Shown here: positions 1 to 8,700 of the stretch, one piece after another
How positions within the stretch are numbered: the first letter of the stretch is position 1
Layout of the letters: each line of letters starts with the position of its first letter
Assembly (NCBI GenBank): GCA_016286995.1
Contig: JAEEVA010000022.1
Coordinates: 1-48,469, forward strand
Length of the DNA: 48,469 nt
Direction of reading: 5' to 3'
Source of the DNA: Prevotella sp.
Lineage (GTDB): Bacteria > Bacteroidota > Bacteroidia > Bacteroidales > Bacteroidaceae
Notes under the pieces: model-generated
Database searches by the model: none
The model's input: the letters and a program-made list of their open reading frames with translations, nothing else
Told to the model about the DNA's origin: nothing
Position numbers and translations under genes: made by a program

Positions 1-2
1 TT

Positions 3-1730
3 ATGGCAAACTATTATAGCGATCATCCTGAGATCGGGTTCTACTTGAACCACCCCCTGATGGCTCGTATCGTTGAGCTGAAAGAAAAGGGTTTCGCTGA
101 TGCGAAAGAATATGACTACGCCCCCGTTGACCTGGGCGATGCCATCGAGAACTACAAGCAGATTCTCGACATCACTGGCGACGTGGCTGCCAATATCATC
201 GAGCCAAACTCAGAGAGCGTCGACCTCGAAGGTCCACACCTCGAGAACGGCCGTATGATCTACGCTTCTAAAACCTACGAGAACCTCGACGCCACCCGTA
301 AAGCTGGTCTGTGGGGTGTTTCAATGCCTCGCCGTTACGGCGGTCTGAACCTGCCCAACGCAGTGTTCTCTATGCTGAGCGAGATGATTTCGGCTGCTGA
401 TGCCGGTTTCCAAAACATCTGGAGCCTGCAGAGCTGTATCGACACGCTCTACGAGTTCGGTAGCGAGGAGCAGCGCCAGAAGTACATCCCCCGCGTTTGC
501 GCTGGTGAGGGTATGAGTATGGACCTGACTGAACCCGATGCCGGTTCCGACCTGCAGCGCGTCATGCTGAAGGCCACCTTCGATGAGAAGGAGAACTGCT
601 GGCGCCTGAACGGTGTGAAGCGTTTCATCACCAACGGTGATAGCGACATCCACCTCGTGCTGGCTCGCTCTGAGGAGGGCACCAAGGACGGTCGTGGTCT
701 GTCGATGTTCATCTACGACAAGCGCCAGGGTGGCGTGAACGTCCGTCACATCGAACACAAGCTGGGTATCCACGGCTCACCCACATGTGAGCTCACCTAT
801 AAGAACGCCAAGGCCGAGCTTTGCGGTAGCACCAAGATGGGTCTTATCAAGTACGTGATGGCCCTGATGAACGGCGCCCGTCTGGGTATCGCTGCACAGA
901 GTGTAGGTGTTGAGCAAGAGGCATACAACGAAGGACTGGCTTACGCTAAGGAGCGTCAGCAGTTTGGTGACAAGATCATCAACTTCCCCGCTGTGTATGA
1001 CATGCTCAGCCGCATGAAGGCCAAGCTCGATGCCGGTCGTGCATTACTCTATGAGACAGCCGCTTACGTGGATGTTTACAAATGTCTGGAAGATATCGAG
1101 CGCGACCGCAAGCTCACACCCGAGGAGAAGCAGGAGTGCAAGACCTACAAGCGTCTGGCTGATGCCTTCACACCGCTGGCCAAGGGTATGAACTCAGAGT
1201 ACGCCAACCAGAACGCCTACGATGCTATCAGCATCCACGGTGGTTCAGGCTTCATCATGGAGTACAAGAGCCAGCGCCTGTTCCGCGACGCCCGCATCTT
1301 CTCTATCTACGAGGGTACCACTCAGCTGCAGGTTGTAGCTGCTATCCGCTACATCACCAACGGCACCATGCTGGCCAACATCAAGGACATGCTGGCTGCG
1401 CTGCCTGCTGAGGCTAACGCTGCTCTCAAGGCCCGTGTTGAGAAGCTCATCCCCGTTTACGAGGAGGCTCTCGCCAATGTTAAGGCCCTGGAGAATCAGG
1501 ACGCCCAGGATTTCCTGGCTCGCCGTCTGTACGACATGACTGCCGAGCTGGTCATGTCTCTTCTGATTCTGCGCGACGCCACCAAGGCTCCTGAACTCTT
1601 CGAGAAGAGTGCCAACGTCTACGTTCGCATGGCCGAAGAGGACATCCTCGGTAAGAGCGCTTACATCAAGGCCTTCCAGGTTGAGGACCTCGAGAACTTC
1701 CGCGCCGCCGAGAAGGAGGCTGAGGAATAA
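3..1730 (+). CDS. Acyl-CoA dehydrogenase (575 aa)
   Basis: FAD-dependent acyl-CoA dehydrogenase, oxidising an acyl-CoA to the enoyl-CoA and passing electrons to ETF. The N-terminal and middle domains include the flavin-side stretch MDLTEPDAGSDL near residue 170. The C-terminal helical domain carries IYEGTTQLQ, whose Glu437 matches the catalytic base of the family. At 575 residues it is longer than the ~380-residue core; the extra ~120 residues after the core fit the C-terminal extension of the long bacterial acyl-CoA dehydrogenases. The ATG at position 3 is the first codon available and the upstream region is outside the window, so the start is not certain. In Bacteroidales such genes usually follow etfBA, which cannot be checked here. 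The substrate is not deducible. A good intrinsic terminator follows at 1757-1792. Confidence 0.9.
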   Translation: MANYYSDHPEIGFYLNHPLMARIVELKEKGFADAKEYDYAPVDLGDAIENYKQILDITGDVAANIIEPNSESVDLEGPHLENGRMIYASKTYENLDATRKAGLWGVSMPRRYGGLNLPNAVFSMLSEMISAADAGFQNIWSLQSCIDTLYEFGSEEQRQKYIPRVCAGEGMSMDLTEPDAGSDLQRVMLKATFDEKENCWRLNGVKRFITNGDSDIHLVLARSEEGTKDGRGLSMFIYDKRQGGVNVRHIEHKLGIHGSPTCELTYKNAKAELCGSTKMGLIKYVMALMNGARLGIAAQSVGVEQEAYNEGLAYAKERQQFGDKIINFPAVYDMLSRMKAKLDAGRALLYETAAYVDVYKCLEDIERDRKLTPEEKQECKTYKRLADAFTPLAKGMNSEYANQNAYDAISIHGGSGFIMEYKSQRLFRDARIFSIYEGTTQLQVVAAIRYITNGTMLANIKDMLAALPAEANAALKARVEKLIPVYEEALANVKALENQDAQDFLARRLYDMTAELVMSLLILRDATKAPELFEKSANVYVRMAEEDILGKSAYIKAFQVEDLENFRAAEKEAEE

Positions 1731-1756
1731 ACGACCACGGATTTATCCCTATCATA

Positions 1757-1792
1757 AAGCGGTGTACCCAATTGGATGCACCGCTTCTTTTA
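1757..1792 (+). terminator. Intrinsic terminator of the acyl-CoA dehydrogenase
   Basis: An 8-bp stem AAGCGGTG / CACCGCTT (1757-1764 and 1779-1786) is extended by a T-G wobble and an A-T pair, and is followed by TCTTTTATT. It lies 27 bases after the stop codon. Confidence 0.75.
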
Positions 1793-1814
1793 TTCGTTTC
1801 CCACCAGATATTTT

Positions 1815-1991
1815 TTTATCACGAATTTGAGAATTAGAGAATTATATCATAGGAGAGATGCATCTAAAGATGCTAAGAATTTAAAGAACAATCGTGACGT
1901 AGACCATTCGCTAAATTCTATGGTCGCTTGCGACCTCGTTCTGACGTGCTCCGACCAAGAGAAATTCTCTAATTCTCCAATTCGTGATAAA
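1815..1991. repeat. MITE-like non-coding element with 29-bp terminal inverted repeats
   Basis: The arms at 1815-1843 and 1963-1991 are reverse complements with one mismatch in 29 (position 1828). The 119 bp between them have no convincing gene and contain a small hairpin GGTCG-CTTG-CGACC at 1922-1935. There is no clear target-site duplication. Size and structure resemble a miniature inverted-repeat element, but the whole could also be a long-range RNA hairpin. The rest of the 1731-2036 gap holds only the terminator. Confidence 0.6.
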
Positions 1992-2036
1992 GACAAAAAG
2001 GGTGGAAAAGTTTAATTTCCAATGATAAATTTGGGA

Positions 2037-3368
2037 TTATAGCTCTTTCGGTTCCTTCACTTCCTGTCCGCGGCAGAAGCGATGCAGAATCTGGCGGTCA
2101 TCGCCCACGTAGATGAAGCGCTCCAAGCGGTGCAACAGCGAGTATTCGTCAGGATGCAGCACGGCATCGTCGATGACCAGGGCGTCGAACTCATAGCCGG
2201 GCTCGAAGCTGCCCACCTTGCCGAAGAAGCTGCCTGCCGACTTGGTGGCTATCCAGAATATTTCGGGCAGGGTAAGGAAGGCCTTGCTCTTATCGAGTTG
2301 GTAGTGCATCTTGCTGACCTGGATGGCATAAACCAGCATGCGGAACATGTTCAGGTCGTGACCGCCACTGATGTCGCTGCCCAGACCGATGGGCAGACCA
2401 TCGTCAAGGAAGGTGCGGATGGGTGCCATACCCGACGACAGGTTAAAGTTCGACGTGGGACAGTGGGCCACCATGACCCCGTTGCGCTTCATCAGTTCCA
2501 GTTCGCTGCCATTGGTCCACACGCAGTGTGCCATGATGGTCGGCGTCTGTCCGAAGAGTCCGTAGCGGTTGTAGGCATCACCATAGCTGGTGCTCTCTTT
2601 CTCCAGATCCTGTACCCAGGCTATCTCAGACGTGTTCTCCGACAGGTGTGACTGAACAGGCAGCTGATACTTGTTGGCCAGTTCACCACAGGCCTTCAGC
2701 AGCTCCGGTGTACACGACGGCACAAAGCGTGGGGTGATAATGGGGCGGACGAGGGGAATTGAAAATTGAGAATTGAGAATTGATAATTGAGTATCCGCAA
2801 TGAGGGACTCTTGGCCTTCAACGTAGGCGTCAACGTCTTCAGAGAGGGTCTCAGGACAGTTGCGGTTCATGGCCACCTTGCCGACCATGGCTCCCATGCC
2901 TGCCTCCTTGTACAGGTTCATCAGCAGTCGGGTACTCTCTGTATGGATGGTGCCGAAGACGACGCTACGCATGGTACCGAATAGCCACTGGGTATGCAGG
3001 AAACGGCGATACATGCGTTCGGCATAGTGGACGTCAGCATATTTCGACTCCTCTGGGAACGTGTAGTTCTGCAACCACGGCAACAGTTCCAGGTCCATGG
3101 CCACACCCTGGTTATGCACCTGCGGCGCATGGACATGCATGTCGTTCATGGCCGGAATCAGCAAACGGTTGCCAAAATCGACTACGTCGTTGACATTGAC
3201 CATTGACCATTGAACATTGAACATTGAACATTGGGCGTTGAGTTCGTCCAGACTGGATGCGACAGCCACTACGATACCATTCTCCACAGCAATATAGCCA
3301 TTCTCAAAAACCTCGAAACGTTTTTTTTCCTTCGTAAAGAGGATATGTGCCTTATAGACTTTTTTCAT
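2037..3368 (-). CDS. guaD: Guanine deaminase (amidohydrolase superfamily)
   Basis: Zinc hydrolase converting guanine to xanthine in purine salvage. The metal-binding HVHAPQ lies at residues 78-80, followed by the guanine-deaminase-like LLPWLQNYTFPEE. SHLSEN, IMAHCVW, HCPTSNFNLSSG and GLGSDISGG follow in family order. The frame is open back to a TTG at 3380, but ATG at 3368 (MKKVYKAH) is the better start, giving 443 aa. A -7 box lies at 3442-3449. The protein carries two in-frame heptanucleotide-repeat insertions: residues ~45-59 (NAQCSMFNVQWSM), just before the metal site, and ~193-204 (LSILNSQFSIP). Both lie between recognisable conserved blocks and so probably sit in loops. Adenine deaminase is encoded nearby in the opposite direction. 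Confidence 0.9.
   Translation of the reverse strand: MKKVYKAHILFTKEKKRFEVFENGYIAVENGIVVAVASSLDELNAQCSMFNVQWSMVNVNDVVDFGNRLLIPAMNDMHVHAPQVHNQGVAMDLELLPWLQNYTFPEESKYADVHYAERMYRRFLHTQWLFGTMRSVVFGTIHTESTRLLMNLYKEAGMGAMVGKVAMNRNCPETLSEDVDAYVEGQESLIADTQLSILNSQFSIPLVRPIITPRFVPSCTPELLKACGELANKYQLPVQSHLSENTSEIAWVQDLEKESTSYGDAYNRYGLFGQTPTIMAHCVWTNGSELELMKRNGVMVAHCPTSNFNLSSGMAPIRTFLDDGLPIGLGSDISGGHDLNMFRMLVYAIQVSKMHYQLDKSKAFLTLPEIFWIATKSAGSFFGKVGSFEPGYEFDALVIDDAVLHPDEYSLLHRLERFIYVGDDRQILHRFCRGQEVKEPKEL
2757..2791. repeat. 7-nt array AATTGAG x5, inside guaD
   Basis: Units are AATTGAA, AATTGAG, AATTGAG, AATTGAT, AATTGAG. The array is read on the minus strand as CTCAATT, which is open in all frames, and encodes LSILNSQFSI. 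Confidence 0.9.
3194..3235. repeat. 7-nt array CATTGAA/CATTGAC x6, inside guaD
   Basis: Six consecutive 7-nt units, the last being CATTGGG. The coding strand reads TTCAATG and gives the heptad pattern CSMFNVQ. It is in frame and stop-free. Confidence 0.9.
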
Positions 3369-3441
3369 AGTTATATACAATTAGACTGTTTACTCATTAC
3401 TCTTTGTTTGTTCATTGAGGCATTTAGTTATTTACCGATTG

Positions 3442-3449
3442 CAAATATA
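3442..3449 (-). promoter_or_regulatory. Probable guaD promoter -7 box (TATATTTG)
   Basis: TATATTTGC on the minus strand matches the Bacteroidetes TAnnTTTG element. It lies 74 bp upstream of the guaD ATG. No good TTTG -33 box is visible at the expected distance. Confidence 0.55.
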
Positions 3450-3494
3450 CGAAAAAAAACGAGAACTACTAATCGAAATTGAGAATTTTTGACG

Positions 3495-3553
3495 GCGGAA
3501 GCAAATTTTTCACTTTTCACTATTCACTTTTCACTTTAATTTCGTATCTTTGC
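3495..3553 (+). promoter_or_regulatory. SemiSWEET gene promoter with heptanucleotide array and shared 37-bp block
   Basis: The -7 box TATCTTTG is at 3545-3552. Upstream lies a 7-nt array TTTTCAC, TTTTCAC, TATTCAC, TTTTCAC (3507-3534). Positions 3495-3531 are identical over 37 bp to the minus strand of 30094-30130, which is upstream of the EamA transporter. Confidence 0.65.
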
Positions 3554-3586
3554 GGCATCATTATAAATAACTAAAAACATTATACT

Positions 3587-3892
3587 ATGGACTTGTTATA
3601 TCAGATTTTCGGATGGTTAGGCAGCATCGGCCTCATCTTAGGCTATCTGCCACAGGCTATTCAGACTATCCGTACCCGCCAGACAGACGGCATTTCACTG
3701 CCAGGTTTCATCATGATGGCCGTCGGCAGCTTTTGTTTTATGTGTCAGGGCTTGATGCTGTGTATCCGCCAGGGCATTGAGGTTGGTATCTTCTTTTTCA
3801 TCACCAACTTCATCACAGCCACGTGTGCCGCCATCATCTTCTTTATTAAGATGAAGAATGACCACGGGAAAAATAAAAAATTAAAAAATTAA
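3587..3892 (+). CDS. SemiSWEET-type PQ-loop membrane protein (101 aa)
   Basis: A small three-helix protein with one PQ-loop: the LGYLPQAIQTIRTRQTDG stretch (residues ~19-36) is the hallmark, followed by two more hydrophobic helices. Bacterial SemiSWEETs are about 85-100 residues and dimerise to move sugars across the inner membrane; the substrate here is unknown. The C-terminus is lysine-rich (KNDHGKNKKLKN). Adenine deaminase starts 25 bp downstream on the same strand, so the two are probably co-transcribed from the promoter at 3545. That context leaves room for a non-sugar substrate. Confidence 0.8.
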   Translation: MDLLYQIFGWLGSIGLILGYLPQAIQTIRTRQTDGISLPGFIMMAVGSFCFMCQGLMLCIRQGIEVGIFFFITNFITATCAAIIFFIKMKNDHGKNKKLKN

Positions 3893-3917
3893 AATAATAA
3901 AAAGGGCCGTTAGGAGT

Positions 3918-5579
3918 ATGGAACATATAAAAGGACATATTGTTGACGTGATACGCCGCGAGATATTCGGCGGTGAACTGGTGATAGAAGGTGGAAAGAT
4001 TGTAGAGGTGAATCGCTGTGCGCTGCCCGAGCGTGAAAAACCATGGCCATACGTGATGCCCGGTTTCATCGACGGCCACGTACACATCGAGAGCAGCATG
4101 ATGGTGCCTCATAAGTTTGCACGCATCGCCGTCAGTCATGGTACCATCGGTGTCATTGCCGACCCGCACGAGATTGGCAACGTCTTAGGCGTTGAGGGAA
4201 TCAACTACATGATACGCTCTGGCAAGGAGGCACGCTTCAACTTCCTGTTTGGCGCGCCCAGTTGTGTGCCGGCCGTAGGTGGCGACGTCGAGACCTGCGG
4301 AAGAGTGATTGACGTCAAGGATACGGAAGCCCTGATGGCCCGCGACGACATCGGTTTCCTTGGTGAGATGATGAACTACCCCGGCGTGCTGGCTGACGAC
4401 AAGGAGGTGATGGCCAAGATCACGGCCGCTCTCCGAAACGGCAAGCCCGTAGACGGTCATGCCCCTGGACTGACAGGACAGCAGCGCGACCGATATGCCG
4501 CAGCAGGCATCACCACCGACCATGAATGCTCCACGATTGACGAGGGCCGTTCATGCATTAAAGCCGGCATGAAGGTCATCATCCGCGAGGGCAGTGCCGC
4601 CAAGGACTACAAGCTGTTAAGTCCGCTGATTGCCGAGAGTCCCAACATGGTGATGTTCTGTACCGACGACTGTCACCCCGACGATTTCGTGCGTGGCCAC
4701 ATCAACCTCATTGTGAAGCGTGCCCTGGCCGATGGTTACGACCTGTGGGATGTGCTACAGGCTGCCAGCGTCAACGCCCAGAAGCACTACAAACAGCCTT
4801 GGGGACTATTGCAGGCCGGCGACCCAGCCACCTTCATCACGGTAGACAATATCACCCCACACTTCCGTGTCGAGAGTACATGGATTCGCGGAGAAGAGGT
4901 GTTCAACTACAACGCCAGCCTGCCCTCCCGTCATGATATAGACGATTATATTCTGGACTATGACTTCCCCAACAACTTCGTGGCAGCGCCCATCACTGCC
5001 AACGATATCGCGATGGACATCCATGCCGGCGATACCGTTCATGTCATCCATGCCGGCGATGGCAGTCTGCTCACGGAGCACGACGAGGTGATGGTCACGG
5101 GTAATCCCCTGTTCGACTCACAGTATCCGTGGACGGAGGTGCAGAAGATTGTGGTGTACAACCGCTACGTACCGGGTGCCAAGCCTGTCGTAGGACTGGT
5201 GCGCGGTTTCAATATCAAGCAAGGTGCCATAGCAGCCTCCGTGGCCCACGACTGTCACAACATTGTGGCCATCGGCTCCAACGACGACTATCTGGTGAAG
5301 GCCATCAACCGTATTGTCGAGATGCAAGGCGGACAGGTCGTGGTGACACCCTATGACATGCTTGACATCCCCCTGCCCATTGCCGGTCTGATGGCTCCGA
5401 TGAGTGGTCACGAGATAGCCTTCCGCACGCTATGCATCCAGGAGAAGGTAAAGGATATCGGCTGTAAGATGAAGTCACCGTTCATCACGATGGCCTTCAT
5501 GTGCCTGCCCGTCATCCCCGACATTAAGATGACAGACCGTCATCTGATGGACACCAAGACGTTCAAAGTCATCTATTAA
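3918..5579 (+). CDS. ade: Adenine deaminase (553 aa)
   Basis: Converts adenine to hypoxanthine. The amidohydrolase signature MPGFIDGHVHIESSMM (residues ~50-65) is typical of the bacterial adenine deaminase (AdeC/Ade) family, as are TIGVIADPHEIGNVLG, DGHAPGL, TTDHECS and the late FCTDDCHPDD. The C-terminal half carries the family's second domain (YNRYVPGAKPVVGLVRGF, IVAIGSNDDY). Length is usual for the family. It follows the SemiSWEET gene and, together with the divergent guaD, forms a purine salvage group. No terminator with a U-tract follows; instead three palindromes lie at 5650-5710. Confidence 0.93.
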   Translation: MEHIKGHIVDVIRREIFGGELVIEGGKIVEVNRCALPEREKPWPYVMPGFIDGHVHIESSMMVPHKFARIAVSHGTIGVIADPHEIGNVLGVEGINYMIRSGKEARFNFLFGAPSCVPAVGGDVETCGRVIDVKDTEALMARDDIGFLGEMMNYPGVLADDKEVMAKITAALRNGKPVDGHAPGLTGQQRDRYAAAGITTDHECSTIDEGRSCIKAGMKVIIREGSAAKDYKLLSPLIAESPNMVMFCTDDCHPDDFVRGHINLIVKRALADGYDLWDVLQAASVNAQKHYKQPWGLLQAGDPATFITVDNITPHFRVESTWIRGEEVFNYNASLPSRHDIDDYILDYDFPNNFVAAPITANDIAMDIHAGDTVHVIHAGDGSLLTEHDEVMVTGNPLFDSQYPWTEVQKIVVYNRYVPGAKPVVGLVRGFNIKQGAIAASVAHDCHNIVAIGSNDDYLVKAINRIVEMQGGQVVVTPYDMLDIPLPIAGLMAPMSGHEIAFRTLCIQEKVKDIGCKMKSPFITMAFMCLPVIPDIKMTDRHLMDTKTFKVIY

Positions 5580-5649
5580 ACAATGAATTGCATGCTTTAT
5601 ACAGGTCATTGAGGCTGTATTATCATCTAAAAGCGGCCATCCTATCAAG

Positions 5650-5710
5650 CAAATTCAGTGAATTTGATTACCAATTTCAGTTAATTTGGTCACCAAATTC
5701 ACTGAATTTG
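5650..5710. repeat. Three 17-nt palindromes at an exact 22-bp period
   Basis: Centres are in 5650-5666 (CAAATTCAGTGAATTTG), 5672-5688 (CAATTTCAGTTAATTTG) and 5694-5710 (CAAATTCACTGAATTTG). The first and third are perfect palindromes about one central base and are also reverse complements of each other. They lie between convergent ade and the giant gene. No U-tract follows on either strand. Nothing else is seen in 5580-5755. Confidence 0.85.
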
Positions 5711-5755
5711 CATCATGCCGATAATCAGCATACACCATCATACCATAGCTTCCAG

Positions 5756-8700
5756 TTACTTTTTGCTGAACTTCTGGCCGTTAAGAATATAGATACCAGG
5801 CGACAATCGCTGTTGCCATGTACCATCCTTCACCTGTTCCTCTGTCGCAACCTTACGGCCCTGCAGGTCGTAGATGCAGTTGTCACCCGCCATCTGCAGC
5901 TTGCTGCCATCCGGATCTAACTCTTCCTCAGACTCATCATCAAAGATAATAGGAACGAACTCAATGCCACGTGTCATCTCAGGAGCACTGCTACTAATAG
6001 CGGCACGGTAGTAGATCTTGTTGCCATAGACATACTTGTTGTTACGTGTCCACATCGTTTTAGTTGCATTACTCTCACGGTTGTTGTTAGCATTCTTGTA
6101 GAAGCCGACACCTCTATCGAACTCAAGTCCTGCAGGTGTAACCACTCCAGTTCCTCCATTATATGTGAATTGATCTGAGTGAGTGTAAGAACGCCCTAAG
6201 ACGAATACGTATTCGGTTTCACTTTGAGTCAACATCTGCTCCAGATACTGACCACTGAGATCAGTTGTTATTCTTGTAGAGGGTGTAGCAGTAGGCAGAG
6301 CCATTGTTACTTCACCACTAGTATTCTTTGTGCGGATGATAACAGGAGTACCCGCAGGGACAAACTGGTTGTTGCCTCTATAATTCTCAGGGCAGCCACT
6401 TTCTGCAGTATTGTATTCACCAATCTCCTTTGGGTACAATATATACTGTGTTGATGCCGTAGTCATAGCCGGCCACTGACCTGGAGGTATAATGTATGCA
6501 ACGTCATTTGCACCTGTCAGCAGAACGTCAAACGGTGCATAGAAGGTAGTATAGTAATGCTCATCGCCACCATTATTAGTTGCAACCTTTAGTGGCATTT
6601 CACCATTACCAGCCGTAGCACCCTTCTGCACAGGCTGCATACACCACCTCGTACTCTCAACGGTAGAAAGCGTGTTATCAAACTTCAAATCGTACTTTGG
6701 ATTGGTTTGAGCATATTTAAGGAAGTAATCACCTCCTTGAAGCGCTACTATACCAGCCCCGATATCAATAATATTGAATGATGTAGCATCACCTGGTGTA
6801 GCCGTCATCTTATTCCCCTTGACATACAGCCCCTGAGTCTGCATGGTAGATGATGGCATGGTAGATGATGGGCTTGCCGCAGCCGCACCTGCAAAGTAGA
6901 AGATGCTTGCAGGATCTTTATCTACAGTCACAAGAGGAATGTCGCCTCTGGTAGCAACTGATTCTGTATAGTCTGTACCTACTGTGCTAAGGTCGTTGAA
7001 GGTAGGATTATTAACATCATATTTTTCCACCTCATAGAAGTGCAATGGAAGAATATCTACATCATTGTTTCCATCACCATCAGCATCAGCACCCGAGTTA
7101 TTATCATAATCAGTTGATTCGATTAAGTGGGTATAACCACTCATATAGCGTGGTGTGGTGATTCCACTTGAGCCAGGCTGGTTGTGCAAACGGTAGTAAC
7201 CAGGAGTATAGTGCACGATATAGTTAGGATTTGTTGGATCGTCCTCTGAGTTATTATTGTCGTGATCATACACCACTTTTTGAAGAGCCATTAATTTAGC
7301 AAGATCACCTTCTACATTTAAGGCAGCCTCATACGCAGCCTTACCAGCAGCATTCAGTCCACCCACATAGCCTGTCGCCTGATAGTATGGTCTCATCAAG
7401 TCCTCGTTTATTGAGAAAGTCCACTCTGTAGGTGTCGCATTTAGGGCCATAGCGCCTGTACTACTGTTGTTCTTGATGTAATACTGGGTTACATCGTGCA
7501 TGTTAACTACCGGATGAACACGGAAATAACCAGGTGTAGTCAAATTGTTTGCGAGCAACTCATAGACTGAGTTAGCAGGGAGATATGGTTTTGAGGCATC
7601 ATCAGCTACCATCTCAATAGGTCTGTCTGTTGTAAAGTCTGAGGTGCTCATCACCTTGCTTTCTCTCAAATTCTTATGTAAGTAGCGGTTATACATCTTG
7701 AATCCGTATGGGTCACCTACAGGTGTCCACAGGTAGTCATTAGTATAGTGGGTCGCATATCCGCTCTTTGTTTGTAATGTACCTGTAAATTCTGCCAACA
7801 TTGGTGTGGCATCACTGGTCTCGAATGTGTACCACATATTATCATCTACACTCGTCACGAAACCAGTACCAGCGTTTGTTTCCAGACCACCCAAGAATTT
7901 ATAAACAATGTTAACCCACACAATCTTGCCAAGCAGTCCGGTGTCTTCGCCCATGTTAGTCAACTCAAGACCCTTGTATTCTGCATTCATGATATCGTCA
8001 TCATTCCATTCTTGATCATATACCCCTCCAATATAGTAGTGATATATCACATTTGGACGATAGAAAACCTGAGGAATCTCAAATGCGTCACCTAAGCTAA
8101 CATGACCGGCATCAACACAATATGTAGAATCTCTTAGAGTAGAACCAAGTTGATATTTGTCACCGTCTATATGATTTTCGATGCCTCCAGTAGAGTTACG
8201 GGATTCCAGATCACGTAGGGTGGTACCCTCCATGATTTTATAACTCGGGGCTACTACGCCGCCAGTTTCCGTACCTCTGTATGGTATTCTCACATCTTCA
8301 CCTATATTCTTAATCATCAGGTGATATATGACTTTAAAGGTAGAAAGAGCGAACGGAATAAAGTGTTCAGGATCACCGGTAGTCAAGGTATTACCATAAC
8401 CGCTCAGCTTAGTGGTAGCATCACCTGTTTTTGCAAACACTCCGTAGTCATAACCATCCTTATAAAGGAGCATAAATGGGGTGGCTGTAGTACTGAGTTC
8501 AGTAGTTAAAGGGGTAGCAGCATGGATATATTTATTAGTTTCACCTACGCTCTTAATCTTAATAGCGTATGGGTCGTCACCATCAAACTCCCATTCGAAA
8601 GCAGCTGAAGTTTGCAATTCTTTGTTAGCTTCAGAAGTAATGCTCGTTCCATCACTCCTCATCATGTAGTCAGCATACCAGATGATGTTATATGGACGTT

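Noticed and set aside
1776..2015. Small open frame of 79 codons within the inverted-repeat element
   Set aside because: Covers the inverted repeats and the terminator, has no plausible protein features.
3369..3441. Purine riboswitch in the guaD leader
   Set aside because: No conserved purine-aptamer helices or loop motifs are visible in the ~70-nt leader.
3912..3916. AGGAG before ade as a Shine-Dalgarno site
   Set aside because: It ends one base before the ATG, too close to act as a normal ribosome binding site.
5650..5710. Short CRISPR or intrinsic terminator
   Set aside because: Only three 22-bp units with 5-bp intervals and no U-tract on either side.
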